Shown piece after piece: positions 8,826 through 19,200 of a DNA stretch of 48,363 nt. The position numbers and the translations under genes are program-made. A model generated the notes under the pieces. It had not been told where the DNA came from, made no database searches, and saw only the letters and a program-made list of their open reading frames with translations. The stretch lies in assembly GCA_900768785.1 (NCBI GenBank), contig CAAGEG010000069.1:1-48363 (forward strand), in the 5' to 3' direction. The stretch's first letter is position 1; every line of letters begins with the position of its first letter. Source of the stretch: an uncultured Prevotella sp. (GTDB lineage Bacteria > Bacteroidota > Bacteroidia > Bacteroidales > Bacteroidaceae).

Positions 8826-9240
8826 CGGTTTAACAGGTTAACGGTTTTTTCCTTTTGTAAAGGTTTAACGGTTTCTTCTCTCTTGCTCTCGGGGATAACG
8901 GTTTGTTTCTTATCATCGGAACTTACTCGGAAATAAAACGGATGGATTATTATCCGCATGGAGATTGCCTGTAAGGCAGTATCTTGTCCAACACAAACTA
9001 TATTACGTGATGACATCCGATGCCCCCACAAATAGAAGGGTTAAAAATAAATAACGAAAATTTTATTTATTAGTTAGGAATTTCAAAATAGTTTTCTGTT
9101 GAGTGCTCAAAAATTATGCGAAAATTCTGTGAAGAACCATGTAAATAGCCTATTTCTTGACTTTTTTAGCCCTTTTTAAGGATGTTTTTTAACTTCAAGA
9201 ACTATATAAACTAACCGGTTATAAGTACAATTACAATGTG
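8826..9240. other. Gene-poor stretch with AACGGTTT motifs
   Basis: No convincing gene. Four copies of AACGGTTT occur at 8824, 8840, 8867 and 8897, the first overlapping the preceding stop codon. A minus-strand 69-codon frame (8822-9031) covers them; its C-terminal part is read through the repeats, so it is more likely a chance frame or a dispersed repeat than a gene. Near 9143-9177 there are one or two diverged units of the 22-bp palindromic repeat described at 9424. Confidence 0.4.
9143..9177. repeat. Diverged pair of 22-bp palindromic repeat units
   Basis: AAATAGCCTATTT at 9143-9155 is a 13-bp palindrome that is the near reverse complement of a unit at 9446. Another 13-mer, TTTAGCCCTTTTT (9165-9177), follows exactly 22 bp later. 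Confidence 0.35.
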
Positions 9241-9314
9241 TGAACTCGGTGGGACTCAAACCCACGACCTTCAGAACCGGAATCTGACGCTCTATTCAAC
9301 TAAGCTACGAGTCC
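9241..9314 (-). tRNA. tRNA-Arg (anticodon CCG)
   Basis: A 74-nt cloverleaf on the minus strand. The acceptor stem GGACTCG pairs with CGAGTTC (one G-U). The anticodon stem TCAGA/TCTGA holds the loop TTCCGGT, so the anticodon is CCG (arginine, CGG codons). The T arm is GTGGG-TTTGAGT-CCCAC. The discriminator base is A and CCA is not encoded. It lies about 0.5 kb beyond the 3' end of the hydrolase operon; I saw no duplicate of its 3' end elsewhere in the window that would mark an integration site. Confidence 0.93.
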
Positions 9315-9332
9315 TTCATCTTTACTCCTACT

Positions 9333-9360
9333 ATTATACAGAGAAGAAAAACGTTGCAAA
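9333..9360 (-). promoter_or_regulatory. Possible promoter of tRNA-Arg
   Basis: On the minus strand, TTTG (9357-9360), 18 nt, TATAAT (9333-9338), ending about 19 nt before the tRNA 5' end. The -33 element fits the phylum consensus, the downstream element resembles a general -10 box instead of TAnnTTTG. Confidence 0.35.
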
Positions 9361-9423
9361 TTTACTACTTTTGTAGAGATAAACCAAATAAAAGAAAATG
9401 TATAGTTGTTATTTGCGATTCGT

Positions 9424-9524
9424 AATATAGTGGTTTACGACTCATAAATAGGCTATTCGCACATGCTAAACATGCTGTTTAGACCTCGTAAAAAGGCTCT
9501 TTTCAAGTGCTAAATAAGCCTTTT
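9424..9524. repeat. Phased 22-bp palindromic repeat array A
   Basis: Five units whose 13-bp cores begin at 9424, 9446, 9468, 9490 and 9512, exactly 22 bp apart. Each core has the form AAA-N7-TTT with small variations: AATATAGTGGTTT, AAATAGGCTATTC, AAACATGCTGTTT, AAAAAGGCTCTTT, AAATAAGCCTTTT. The cores are palindromes or near-palindromes, and the 9 bp between them are more variable. The first unit closely resembles the units of the array at 25819. No coding frame runs through it. Confidence 0.75.
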
Positions 9525-9671
9525 TCAAGTTAATATTATGCTTAATAAGTTTGAGTTTTCTGTAAGTTTCTATTATAAGGAGACTTGTATGTAACAACTT
9601 GTTTGTTTTTGCATGTTTGTATATCGTTGATTTTTAATTAGTTGAAAAACTGATGTAGGGATTGGGTTTAG

Positions 9672-9738
9672 GTAAAAAAGAAAACTTTAACAACAAATAT
9701 GCATCGTTATTGCATTTAAATATTGCTAAAGTTTTCTT
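9672..9738 (-). terminator. Terminator-like hairpin after the hydrolase operon
   Basis: A perfect 12-bp stem, AAGAAAACTTTA (9678-9689) with TAAAGTTTTCTT (9727-9738), with an inner ATGCA/TGCAT stem. Read on the minus strand it lies about 105 nt beyond the last gene of the operon and the stem runs straight into a T-run, as in a rho-independent terminator, although the stem is A/T-rich and the loop is long. Confidence 0.5.
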
Positions 9739-9844
9739 GAGATGGCGTTGCCATTCGCAGCTTTTTAACACTCGTTTATGTCTTTTTCTCAACCTGTTTT
9801 AAATTTTTTAGGAACGAGTATATTGGTTTTTCATGTGTGAGACA

Positions 9845-12550
9845 TCAGAACGAATGTTTGCCGCTTTGGATGTGTCTTTTCTCTCCATTAGGAAGAACGA
9901 CTGTAGCGTCGCATCCTACGGGAATTTCTACTGTCAAATGGTCTTGTGTGCGATATACGGATATTGTGCCGTAGAGCGATTGGGTAGATGCTTTCACATA
10001 TTTCATGTCTCCGATAAGGGTGGGTGAGATATGCAGATGGCGCATGCCGAATGTTCCCGGCTTGTTGGTTATGCCCGCTAAGGTTTTGAATAGCCATTCG
10101 TCTATTTGTCCCATCATAAAGTGGTTTTGCGATGTCCCTTGTCGGGGATCCCATTGTTCGGTAAGCGTTGTGGCACCTTGTCTTATTTGGAATCCGTAGC
10201 CTGGTGTCTCATAATGGTTGAGCATGTTGTAAAGAAGGTCGTTGTTGTCTGTTTGTGCAAGAGTTTGGAACATGTATCTGTTGCCTACGTCGCCTGTTGT
10301 CAGTCGGTTGCCATGAGCTTTTATGTCGGCTATCAGGTTGCTGAGAACTTTTTCGCGGTCTTTGGCTATGCCGAGAAACAAGGGCAAGGCGTTAGATGTT
10401 TGGCTTCCGGTGCCATAGTAGCATGAATCGGCATGATAAAACTCTTTGTTAAAAGCTTTTATTACGTCTTTCAGTTTCTGTTCATATTTGGTGGCATCGT
10501 CGGCTTTCCCTTTCATTAGGGCTGCTTTTGTCATGAGTTGAAGGTCATAGATATAATGTGCTGTTGCAACGAGAGGGATAGGGGTGTTGCGAGAAAAGCC
10601 GGCTTTCCAATCGCCATAGTCATACCAATCTCCTAGTCCGTGACTAACGATGCCGTCTTCGGCTCTGCTATCAAGATATTCCACATAACGTGCCATCGCA
10701 TCATAGTTGTTGGTAATTAGCGTGCTGTCGCCATACATCTCATAATACATGAATGGTAGAATGATGAGCGTGCTACCCCATTCGGGCGAGTCGTCGAAGA
10801 GATTGCCGAAAGAAACGTATTGAGGTGCTGTGGTGGGCACCATTCCGTTATCTTTTTGGGTGTCGGTAATGTCTCTTATTATTTTGGGAATGAGAGTAGT
10901 CATGTCGTAATTATATAGCAAACTTGGTCCGCAAAGATGGTCTTGCTCCAACCATCCTAATTTCTCCCTGTGCGGGCAGTCGGTAAGTACGGCTTGCATG
11001 TTGCTACGTTCGGCGCGCTCAATAAGTCTGTGGGCACCTGTGAATATTGGATTTGAACATTCAAACGCAGATATTTCGGGAGCTGAGTTGTAAATGAAGC
11101 AGCTGTTAAGAGATGATATTACGGGTAGCGACTGTGGATTTGGTTGCCCCTCTAATACGGCTCCTTCTACTTGAATGTACCTGAAACCGTAGTAAGAGAA
11201 ACGAGGGTGCCAAGTTTCTTTGCCCTCTCCCGAAAGGGTGTATTCATAGTAGTGTTGTCTTCCGGTTTGCCTTTGGTCGCACGCACCATATTTGTTAAGA
11301 CATTCGGAAGCGAGCATGGTAACTTTTTGTCCACGTTTTCCGCTAATGGTAATTTCAGGGAATCCGGCAAGATTTTGTCCCATGTCGGCAATAAAAACAG
11401 ATGGAGATATTTCTCTTTTTGTGGCTTTAGAGGCGGCATTCAGCGAGTCGGCTATTATGTGGCTTATGCTTTTTATGCCATGACGTTCCATGATCTTTAC
11501 CGGGTGTGCTGTTTGTGGCTCAAGTTTGCCCGTAGGTCCTTCCACGACAACCACGTTACGCCAACCGCTGTCATCAAAATCGGGCTTGTCAAAACCTTTC
11601 TGTTCAAGTCGTGCATCGTAAGATTCGCCACCATATATCGTGTTGAACGTGATAGGACTTAAACAATATTTCCAATCCTTATCAGTTGTTATGGTCTGTT
11701 GGCTACCGTCGTCGTAGTTGATGTCTAACTTCAACAATAGTTGCGGAGCGCCGAAACTTGTCATCAGTTTGCTATATCTGCCGAGTCGTTGCACGTTAAA
11801 GAATCCATTACCGAGCAACACGCTTATGGCATTATCGTCAGCTTTGATAAAATTAGTAACATCATAGACATTATAATAAACCGTTTTGCTGTATTCGCTC
11901 CATAAAGGTGCAAACTCGGCATCTCCGACTTTACGCCCGTTAATACAAAGTTCGTAATGTCCGAGTCCGCAAACATAAACCGTTGCATCGGTAATCCGGC
12001 GTTGCTTACTCCTGAACTCCTTTCTTACAATAATGCTTTTTGCAGAAATAGAGTCGACATCTTTCCACTTGTTTTTAAATTCTTCTTTTTTGAAAACTCC
12101 GTTGGAATAACGTCCTTCAGGCAGCTTGGCGTCTTTCTTTGTTATGGCACCAACCCAACGAGCATCAATAGTTTGGGGAACAATACGTATGATTTGTCGT
12201 TTGCTGAAAGCCGATTTCTCGCCCTTCATGTTCCACACTCTCACATCCCAACAATATCCGTGAGTATTCGCAGGTAGCGAGGGAAGAGATATCAGTTGGC
12301 TCTTGTCTGACTTTATTTTGCCCGAACTGAATATCTTCTTATTTGTGATATTCTCAAAAACACGTATCTCATAAGCTGTCTGTCGCTCTCCTTGAGTGTC
12401 GGAAGACAGTTGCCAACCAACTCTAATATCACCTTTACTTATTGCCAATCCTTGTTGATAATTGCATGTTGTACGTGTTATCGTAAGTTTGGCAGACACA
12501 GATAAGATTACAAATAGAAAAGTTGCAATTAAGAATATTGTTTTTTTCAT
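9845..12550 (-). CDS. Secreted alpha-L-rhamnosidase, GH78
   Basis: Inverting exo-enzyme that removes terminal alpha-L-rhamnose, 901 residues. Signal peptide 1-20 (MKKTIFLIATFLFVILSVSA), so it is periplasmic or surface exposed. N-terminal Fn3-like domain about 21-125, beta-sandwich rhamnosidase N domain about 170-345, second sandwich about 360-465, then an (alpha/alpha)6 barrel from about 490. Catalytic motif DCPHREKLGW gives Asp524 and Glu529 (general acid position); TLTEQWD gives Glu798 (general base position). Downstream Asp is replaced by EQD, as in one GH78 subgroup. Last gene of the operon, 1 nt after the DUF5703 gene, followed by the terminator-like hairpin near 9700. Confidence 0.9.
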   Translation of the reverse strand: MKKTIFLIATFLFVILSVSAKLTITRTTCNYQQGLAISKGDIRVGWQLSSDTQGERQTAYEIRVFENITNKKIFSSGKIKSDKSQLISLPSLPANTHGYCWDVRVWNMKGEKSAFSKRQIIRIVPQTIDARWVGAITKKDAKLPEGRYSNGVFKKEEFKNKWKDVDSISAKSIIVRKEFRSKQRRITDATVYVCGLGHYELCINGRKVGDAEFAPLWSEYSKTVYYNVYDVTNFIKADDNAISVLLGNGFFNVQRLGRYSKLMTSFGAPQLLLKLDINYDDGSQQTITTDKDWKYCLSPITFNTIYGGESYDARLEQKGFDKPDFDDSGWRNVVVVEGPTGKLEPQTAHPVKIMERHGIKSISHIIADSLNAASKATKREISPSVFIADMGQNLAGFPEITISGKRGQKVTMLASECLNKYGACDQRQTGRQHYYEYTLSGEGKETWHPRFSYYGFRYIQVEGAVLEGQPNPQSLPVISSLNSCFIYNSAPEISAFECSNPIFTGAHRLIERAERSNMQAVLTDCPHREKLGWLEQDHLCGPSLLYNYDMTTLIPKIIRDITDTQKDNGMVPTTAPQYVSFGNLFDDSPEWGSTLIILPFMYYEMYGDSTLITNNYDAMARYVEYLDSRAEDGIVSHGLGDWYDYGDWKAGFSRNTPIPLVATAHYIYDLQLMTKAALMKGKADDATKYEQKLKDVIKAFNKEFYHADSCYYGTGSQTSNALPLFLGIAKDREKVLSNLIADIKAHGNRLTTGDVGNRYMFQTLAQTDNNDLLYNMLNHYETPGYGFQIRQGATTLTEQWDPRQGTSQNHFMMGQIDEWLFKTLAGITNKPGTFGMRHLHISPTLIGDMKYVKASTQSLYGTISVYRTQDHLTVEIPVGCDATVVLPNGEKRHIQSGKHSF

Positions 12551-12551
12551 A

Positions 12552-14819
12552 TCATCTATAATTTATTATTCCGTCTTTAATTTCAGCATTTATTATCCGT
12601 TCACCCGTCGCATGAAGACGAAATCGTGCATTCCACTCTTTGGGCCACGAAGGAAACAATATCAAATTACCATTCGGATCTTCTTGAAGCATCATTTCTT
12701 GAAGTCCTATCATGGCAGAACCGCCTTTGTTACAATCAGGAGCCCAATCATAACCCGGATCCCAAAAAGCAGGAAAACGATAAGGTCCATCCTCAAACTT
12801 GTCTATTGTCAACTTGCGTGCATCATCAATAAGTCCAAGACAAGCCGCCCAAATGTTGTCTTGTTTCCAACCTTTAGCAGTCCTCATATTAATGGCGTGG
12901 GGGTCTTTGTTGTATGTATTACGAGCAATATCAATATCTTTTCTGCCCACACCATATATTCGCCAAGGGAATACAGGATAAAGTTGTGGAGTCTCTACAT
13001 TCTGTATGCGAGCCCATACGACAGCAGGAGCTATGCAAATATCGCCATTTATGCTATGCAAAGGAATATCCGGCAATCTTTTTTTAAAGCCGTTGAGCCA
13101 TGTCACATAAGAACTATCGGTGTTGTGAAAATATTCAGAAGCCTGAGTGGCAACAGTCTTTAAAGCGGCAATAACGCTTGAAGGGTTGTATGCCATCTTA
13201 TATGTCTCGCATCCGGATGAGGGATATAAGATTAGTTTGCCATCTCCATCAAGAGCTTTAACCCCGCGTTTGCGAGCCAAATATTGATAATGTTCATCAA
13301 AAAAAGTAAGACATTCTTTAATAACAGGCGTATACTTGTTTATGTCCAAGCCACTATATTTGTTAGCATATAATATCATCGAGCAAAACTCAAGAGCCGT
13401 ATCCCATTGGTATTCAAGCCATGCGTTGCGCTCATTCCCATAGTCGTCGCCCTCCTTATGCTTGCCGTATTCAGCCGGATTAGGCAGTCCGAAGTTCTCT
13501 ATTTGCTCTACGAATGAGGCTCCACCATGTCCCCAATAATGTTTGGTTCGCTCTATGGCTGCCGGTAGCATGCGAAGATAAGTGTCAAACTGTGAAACCA
13601 TCATGTCGGAATCGCCACTTTTTAACATAGGCCAATAGACAAGCCTTTGGTTTTGTGCCGTCATGGTGCCCCCTCCCCAACGTCTATAGTCTGGTGTGAA
13701 TGGTGTTTTGGGGTCAACATATACGGGGTCAAAAGTGAAAAGACTGCCGTTGAATTTTGTAGGCCACTTGCCGTAAGCATTACAACCTAACATATATCTG
13801 AACAGAGTGTAATTACGGGCAATTTTTGCAGCTACATCTTTAGTAGCATCTTTAACACCTTCTGTTGACATCTCTACAAAACTGCGTTGCCAGAAAGCGT
13901 GCCACCATGCACCGCTCCTATTACGTGATACTTTTGGAGATGGTGCTTCTTTTGCACTATTACCCTCAAAAAGATTGATAGTTATGGTTGTTTGTTTCAG
14001 GTTGTGTGCATCAAAGACCCATGCGCGATAGTCTGTAGAAGCGTATGTGCTATCTGTTGTGCCCGAGAATGTAAAGCCCGGAGCTGTCATTCTTCCACCA
14101 AAAGAAAGTCCGGCAAGCGGATTGGGAATACGTTCTTTTATATCATCAAGCTTTTCTCTGTTTATAGTAAAGTCAAATACCGTATTTTCCTTGTTGCTAT
14201 GGCAGAATGTAAGAATATTACCATTGGCGTTTATAGAGTCGGCATAGGTAGTACAATCTTTCGGAAGTACCCATTTGTAAGAACATTGTTGACATTCGGC
14301 TTTGGTCAAAGGTCTGTCTTTGTATCTCCAATTCTCATAGCTTAATGTGGCATCTATGCGTGATGAAGTTGAAAGTTGAGCAAATACAACAGAAGTATAT
14401 ACATCTGCCCAAATACAAATGTCAACATCTTTGCCTTTAATATAAATGGCTCCGTCGTCTAATTTTAATGTTTGGCGAAATAATCCTTTGGTATCATCAA
14501 ACGGGTTTGACGAGATATGAAGTCTCCAACGCCCTGCTTTCAACAAGGTGTTGTTCTCATCAAACATCCCACTACGTGAGATATAAAACATCAAGTCTCC
14601 ATTTTCAACCCAAACATTCATGCCTACATCATGTCCGCCGCAAGGCATAGACTCTGAAGAGTTGCGGCTTTGTGTTGTCCATGTATATGGTTGGGGAACA
14701 TAGTCGGCCGCACGTGTTATGATTATTGCCATTAATAAAATGACAATTGTTGCGGCTTTACGCTTGTTTATGTTGAAATATTGTTTGATAAAATGTATAT
14801 CGTAAAACTTGCAATTCAT
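12552..14819 (-). CDS. DUF5703-type (alpha/alpha)6 glycoside hydrolase candidate
   Basis: 755 residues. A long basic N-terminus precedes a signal-type hydrophobic stretch (about 21-37, ending TRAADY). The first half (about 38-300) is a beta-sandwich typical of DUF5703_N; the second half is an alpha-helical barrel like that of GH65/GH95 enzymes, with motifs HAFWQRSFVEM, YTLFRYMLGC, WGHGGASFVEQIENFG and WLEYQWDTALEF. The acidic residues in these last two motifs are candidate catalytic positions. The reaction is not known to me; exo-activity on a deoxysugar or galactose-type residue would suit the fold and the neighbours. It is nearly contiguous with the GH78 gene after it (1 nt). Confidence 0.7.
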   Translation of the reverse strand: MNCKFYDIHFIKQYFNINKRKAATIVILLMAIIITRAADYVPQPYTWTTQSRNSSESMPCGGHDVGMNVWVENGDLMFYISRSGMFDENNTLLKAGRWRLHISSNPFDDTKGLFRQTLKLDDGAIYIKGKDVDICIWADVYTSVVFAQLSTSSRIDATLSYENWRYKDRPLTKAECQQCSYKWVLPKDCTTYADSINANGNILTFCHSNKENTVFDFTINREKLDDIKERIPNPLAGLSFGGRMTAPGFTFSGTTDSTYASTDYRAWVFDAHNLKQTTITINLFEGNSAKEAPSPKVSRNRSGAWWHAFWQRSFVEMSTEGVKDATKDVAAKIARNYTLFRYMLGCNAYGKWPTKFNGSLFTFDPVYVDPKTPFTPDYRRWGGGTMTAQNQRLVYWPMLKSGDSDMMVSQFDTYLRMLPAAIERTKHYWGHGGASFVEQIENFGLPNPAEYGKHKEGDDYGNERNAWLEYQWDTALEFCSMILYANKYSGLDINKYTPVIKECLTFFDEHYQYLARKRGVKALDGDGKLILYPSSGCETYKMAYNPSSVIAALKTVATQASEYFHNTDSSYVTWLNGFKKRLPDIPLHSINGDICIAPAVVWARIQNVETPQLYPVFPWRIYGVGRKDIDIARNTYNKDPHAINMRTAKGWKQDNIWAACLGLIDDARKLTIDKFEDGPYRFPAFWDPGYDWAPDCNKGGSAMIGLQEMMLQEDPNGNLILFPSWPKEWNARFRLHATGERIINAEIKDGIINYR

Positions 14820-14850
14820 TTGAATTAAGTTATGAGAATTAGGTTTTCAA

Positions 14851-16260
14851 TTACTCATCCCAATTGTCTGTACGGAAAGAACTAATAGGAAGCCCATCGC
14901 AGAACAGGTCACCATCAGCCCAATCTTTGAAAGCATAGCGTACTGCAACAGGAGTTTTGACAGAGTCACATTTGACATACACCTTGCTTCTCTCTATCCA
15001 AGCTTTGGCAGGATGAAAGATACGGTCTTCTCCGGCAATCTCGAATAAGTCACTTTTATATCCTTTTGCTCCGTAAATCCACATGTCGGCTCTCTTAAAA
15101 CTAATGACTGCTGTATCTCCTTTTATCTCCATTTTGTCATAGTAAGCACTTTCGGATGTCAAACCCTCAACTCCATAAGTCTTATCAAGTGCCAAAAGCG
15201 CAAGTCGCATGCCTGCTTGATACTTCTTACGCGGATGTATGCCAAAGTCCATGCCCACATCCATGAGTACAGCCATGCCACAATTTTGGTTCATAAGTTC
15301 GGCTTTTGACTGTTGTTCACGTAAAAAAGCACTATTAACGGTATAGTTGATGAGTTTATAATCATAAGGAGCTATCTGACAAAAATAGAAGGGGAAATCG
15401 CCTTGTTTCCATACGCTACGCCAACCGCCTATCATGGTAGTAAGCATGTCTGCGTATGTGGAGTATCTTGTCACATTATCTTCTCCTTGATACCATATAA
15501 CGCCTCTCATGGAGAAGCCGATAAGGGGATGCAACATGCCATTATAAAGAACAGTAGGTGTGCGATTCTTTGATTTTATATCTTCTTCAGAAGCCGGTAT
15601 TTTTGCATCAGGAAAGGCTTTAAGCCAATCAGCCGTCATCCATGCTTCGCAAGCAGAACCTCCCCAAGCAGCTACAATAAGACCTACGGGTACATCTAAT
15701 GACCGGCGTAATTCGCGTCCGAAATAATAAGCCGTAGCACTAAAGTTTCTTACAGAAGCAGGATTTGCTTCATTCCAATTGCCTGTAACATCATCAACAG
15801 GCTTGAATTTACTATTTCGTTTTACGGTAAACAATCTAAGATTGCTATCTTTAGAATGTAGAATATCTTCAACGGCGTTATCAACAGGTTGGTTTTTATA
15901 ACCTTTCATAGGCATTTCCATATTGCTTTGACCTGAACAAATCCATACTTCTCCAATAAGTATATTATTTATTGTAAGTTTTTCGCCATCAGAAAATGTT
16001 ATAGAGAAAGGTCCGCCTGCTTTGGGAGTCTTGACAGATGTCTTCCATTTACCATTAGAGTCGCTACGTACCACATACGACTTATTATCCCATGATGTGG
16101 TAATCTTTACGTTTGACGACGCTTTTGCCTCACCCCATAAGTTTGCATTAGTCTCACGTTGCATAACCATGCCATCAGAAAAAATCTTTGGTAGTGTGAC
16201 TTTTGCGTTTATTCCCATTACTACCATTATGGTAGCTAATAACAAAAATATCTTTTTCAT
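14851..16260 (-). CDS. Secreted SGNH acetylesterase (sialate O-acetylesterase family)
   Basis: 469 residues; signal peptide 1-19 ending INA. Likely removes O-acetyl groups from plant glycans, clearing the way for the neighbouring exo-glycosidases; sialic acid as substrate is unlikely in this context. SGNH motifs: GEVWICSGQSNMEM with nucleophile Ser112, WGGSACEAW (oxyanion Gly), GVIWYQGEDN, and DVGMDFGIHP with His342. A small beta-sandwich (about 20-100) precedes the hydrolase domain, as usual for the family now grouped as CE20. The gene lies 2 nt after GH106 and 31 nt before the DUF5703 gene. Confidence 0.85.
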   Translation of the reverse strand: MKKIFLLLATIMVVMGINAKVTLPKIFSDGMVMQRETNANLWGEAKASSNVKITTSWDNKSYVVRSDSNGKWKTSVKTPKAGGPFSITFSDGEKLTINNILIGEVWICSGQSNMEMPMKGYKNQPVDNAVEDILHSKDSNLRLFTVKRNSKFKPVDDVTGNWNEANPASVRNFSATAYYFGRELRRSLDVPVGLIVAAWGGSACEAWMTADWLKAFPDAKIPASEEDIKSKNRTPTVLYNGMLHPLIGFSMRGVIWYQGEDNVTRYSTYADMLTTMIGGWRSVWKQGDFPFYFCQIAPYDYKLINYTVNSAFLREQQSKAELMNQNCGMAVLMDVGMDFGIHPRKKYQAGMRLALLALDKTYGVEGLTSESAYYDKMEIKGDTAVISFKRADMWIYGAKGYKSDLFEIAGEDRIFHPAKAWIERSKVYVKCDSVKTPVAVRYAFKDWADGDLFCDGLPISSFRTDNWDE

Positions 16261-16262
16261 AA

Positions 16263-19200
16263 TTACATGTGTATTATATTAATTGGTCCTAATAGTCCGG
16301 CAGGTATCGGTTGCTTGTCTGCTCTACGGTATTTGCCGTTCGTCCATATTCCTTCAAAAGGTGGAGTACCGTTGTCTTTACCGAGAAGAGCGTTTGCCCA
16401 TGTGTTTACAACCTCTATTCTTATTGTGTTTTTACCTTTCTTTATTGCGTGAGTAATGTCTGTTTGATAAGGTGTTGTCCATATTGTTCCACAATTTATA
16501 TCATTAATATACACTGTTGCAATATCTTTTACTTCGCCTAAATCAAGCAAAACCTTATTACCTTTTTTACCTTTATATTTGAAAGAGTTAGAATAAACGG
16601 CATGACCAGAATAATATTTTATCTTGTTGTCCTCATTATTGCTCCAAGAAGAAAGCGTATTAAGGACAAGCGTTATGTCGTTTTTATCAAAGGTTACAGT
16701 CCATTTGCCACAGTTAAGGGGTGTGGTTTGTCCTCTCTTTGTATCAAAAGGCTCTTTAAGATTAGAGATTTTCGTGTCTGAGTAAATACAGAACAAAGAA
16801 GCACCGGCTAAAAGTGTAATATCGTCAGATGCATAATAGACATCTCCTGTTACTGCATCTGCTAAATAGCAATATTCTCTTTTGTCTCTAAACTGTAATG
16901 GGAAAGTCTTGTCAATATTGCTTTGATTGCTGAGAAAATATATATCGGCATCTTTAGCTTTGCGATGTGTGAAAGCTATACCATCAGGTAATACGGCATC
17001 TCTACTAATTCCAAGAGACGAAAGATCTTCTTGTTTCCATGTCTCTCTTATGACTTTTAATCCGCTATTTTCAAGAGAATCTATGAGGTTCCAACAAGTT
17101 ACAATGCGATTAGGATTCATTTTCCTTGCCTGAGGTATTACCAACGTGTTATATTTCATTCCGTTTGCCGTAACAAGAACTCCTTTTTCTATATGCGAAT
17201 TATTTAGAGCGTCACGATTGAAAGAGTCATATTGATAACCTCTGAGAGGGTTTGTCCAAGTGTCTGCCTTTGTCATATTGGCAGTATGAGTTACACCTAC
17301 GGGACTTACTTCAAGAGGTTGCCCAACGTTAGCGAGACGTTTTTCTTCTTTTTCAATTGCTTCTTGACCAAACAGACCGGGTAAAGAAGTAACGAGACGC
17401 TCAGGTAAAATTGAACGTCGTGGGGTCTCATCGCCTGTATATACTGCTATATCCACTACCGGGTAGCCATATTGGAGTAATGCTTGACAACGTTGTATAT
17501 ATGAATTAAATGCCGGCATCTCTTTCCACCATGTGTTATCACGTTGGAAAAACGTTCCTATACCATCAAGAGTCATTCCAGGAGCTTTATCCAGCCATGG
17601 GTTATGAGTGTTTACATGATACACAATATTGTTGATACCTAAGCAATAGTTGCGGTCAAGTAGTGGTTTTAACATTCCCGGATGCTCATCCCACGTTCCT
17701 CGAATTTCTGTAAATCCTTCTGCCTGAATAATATTTTTGCCATAAATATGCGCTCCACTAATAGCGTCAAGCATATCATTAGGCTTGTCGTGTGTAGGAC
17801 TATTTAGCCAAAATTCTCCCATAGGATAATCGGCATGATTATAATGTAGTAAACCATCGCTAACCATTGTAGGTGCGACACATTCGCATGAGAGTTTAAC
17901 ACCATATTGTTTGGCACCTTTTTCCATCTCATCAAAGAATATGTCGTTTATAAGTTCGGCTATGGTTTGTCTTATATCTCTAAGCACTGTTTCACTCTTT
18001 GCTGAAGAGTTAATGGGAACACCGGCATATAACGGTAACCATGATGTGAGGTCGTAACCGCGTCTTGATTTAAATTCTTGTGCAAAGTTGTCACTCCAGT
18101 TTTGACTTCCACACTCCCAACTATCTACATGAAGACGAGTAAGAACACGTTGAGCAACATCGGCAGGTGCATGTTTGTATATTGCTGCAAACCAATTGTT
18201 GAGTTGTTTTTTTATTGCATTTCGAGAAAATTTATCACATTCAAGACCACGAGCCCCGCCACCTGTAGCATTAGTATGCCCGGTTGAAGTGTGTCCCATG
18301 CGCAACAAATGCCAGCGACCTTTAGGCAAAGTTATCGTAATCTCGCCGTTTTGAGAAAGTCGGGTTGTGAGATTAAGAATTCTTTCTGAAGGCACACATT
18401 CTTCTTCTGCTATATCAAAAGATTTGGAAACTCTCCATACGACTCCCGATTTCCCTTCATAGCCATCTATTATTGGCTCAGAGCCCATTATGATATTCCC
18501 AATTTTCAGATTGGGTTTCCATTTTGCGGCATCCATATCTTCCGAACCCGGATCACTTCCTTCTGGTGTCCAATGGAACTTAAAATAGCGTGCGGTTGTT
18601 GCCGGTATGGCATATGTAGCATGAGCATCTGTATTTTGCCATCCTTGACGTGCCGGACTAATTTCTCTTATGAAGCGATAGTCAATACCATTATCTGATG
18701 CATAAACTTTAAATCTATGGGCTTGATAATTGTTCCCTCCTGTAATAATCTGGACGCTACGTAATGTGTATGGAGCGTCATAAGACATTATTATATCACA
18801 AGGTTGGGATGATTTGTAAGGGAAATCAACAGATGCTTTAGGCTTACGATTATCATTATAGATAGTAGGGTAGGCATATAGCGCAATATCCTCGTAAAAA
18901 TCATTATTGGCTTTAGGAGTCTTTAATCTTAATGTTTGTTTTCCTCCGGAAATAATAGTGTCTGTCCATACAACCTTCTGCATAGATTCTTCAGATGTTA
19001 TCCAAGGACCACCACCAAGAGCAAAGCCATCAGAGAAATGAATACCCATTTGCAAACCCAAACTATCTGCTGTTGAATAAACTTTATCTATTCGTTTCCA
19101 CCAATCAGGAGATAGCTGTCTTGCCGTTCCATTATATTGTTTGCCGTCTGAAGTATCTTTAATAGGCATTAGGTAAAAGCCGGCAATACCCGCATTACGC

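Noticed and set aside
9241..9314. tRNA-Arg as an integration site for the hydrolase block
   Set aside because: I could not find a direct repeat of the tRNA 3' end near 41.7-43 kb, and no integrase gene is in the window.
11171..11662. 163-codon plus-strand frame inside the GH78 gene
   Set aside because: Antisense shadow of a clear GH78 coding sequence; no domain recognised. The 233-codon frame at 12462-13163 and the 262-codon frame at 37992-38780 were rejected for the same reason.
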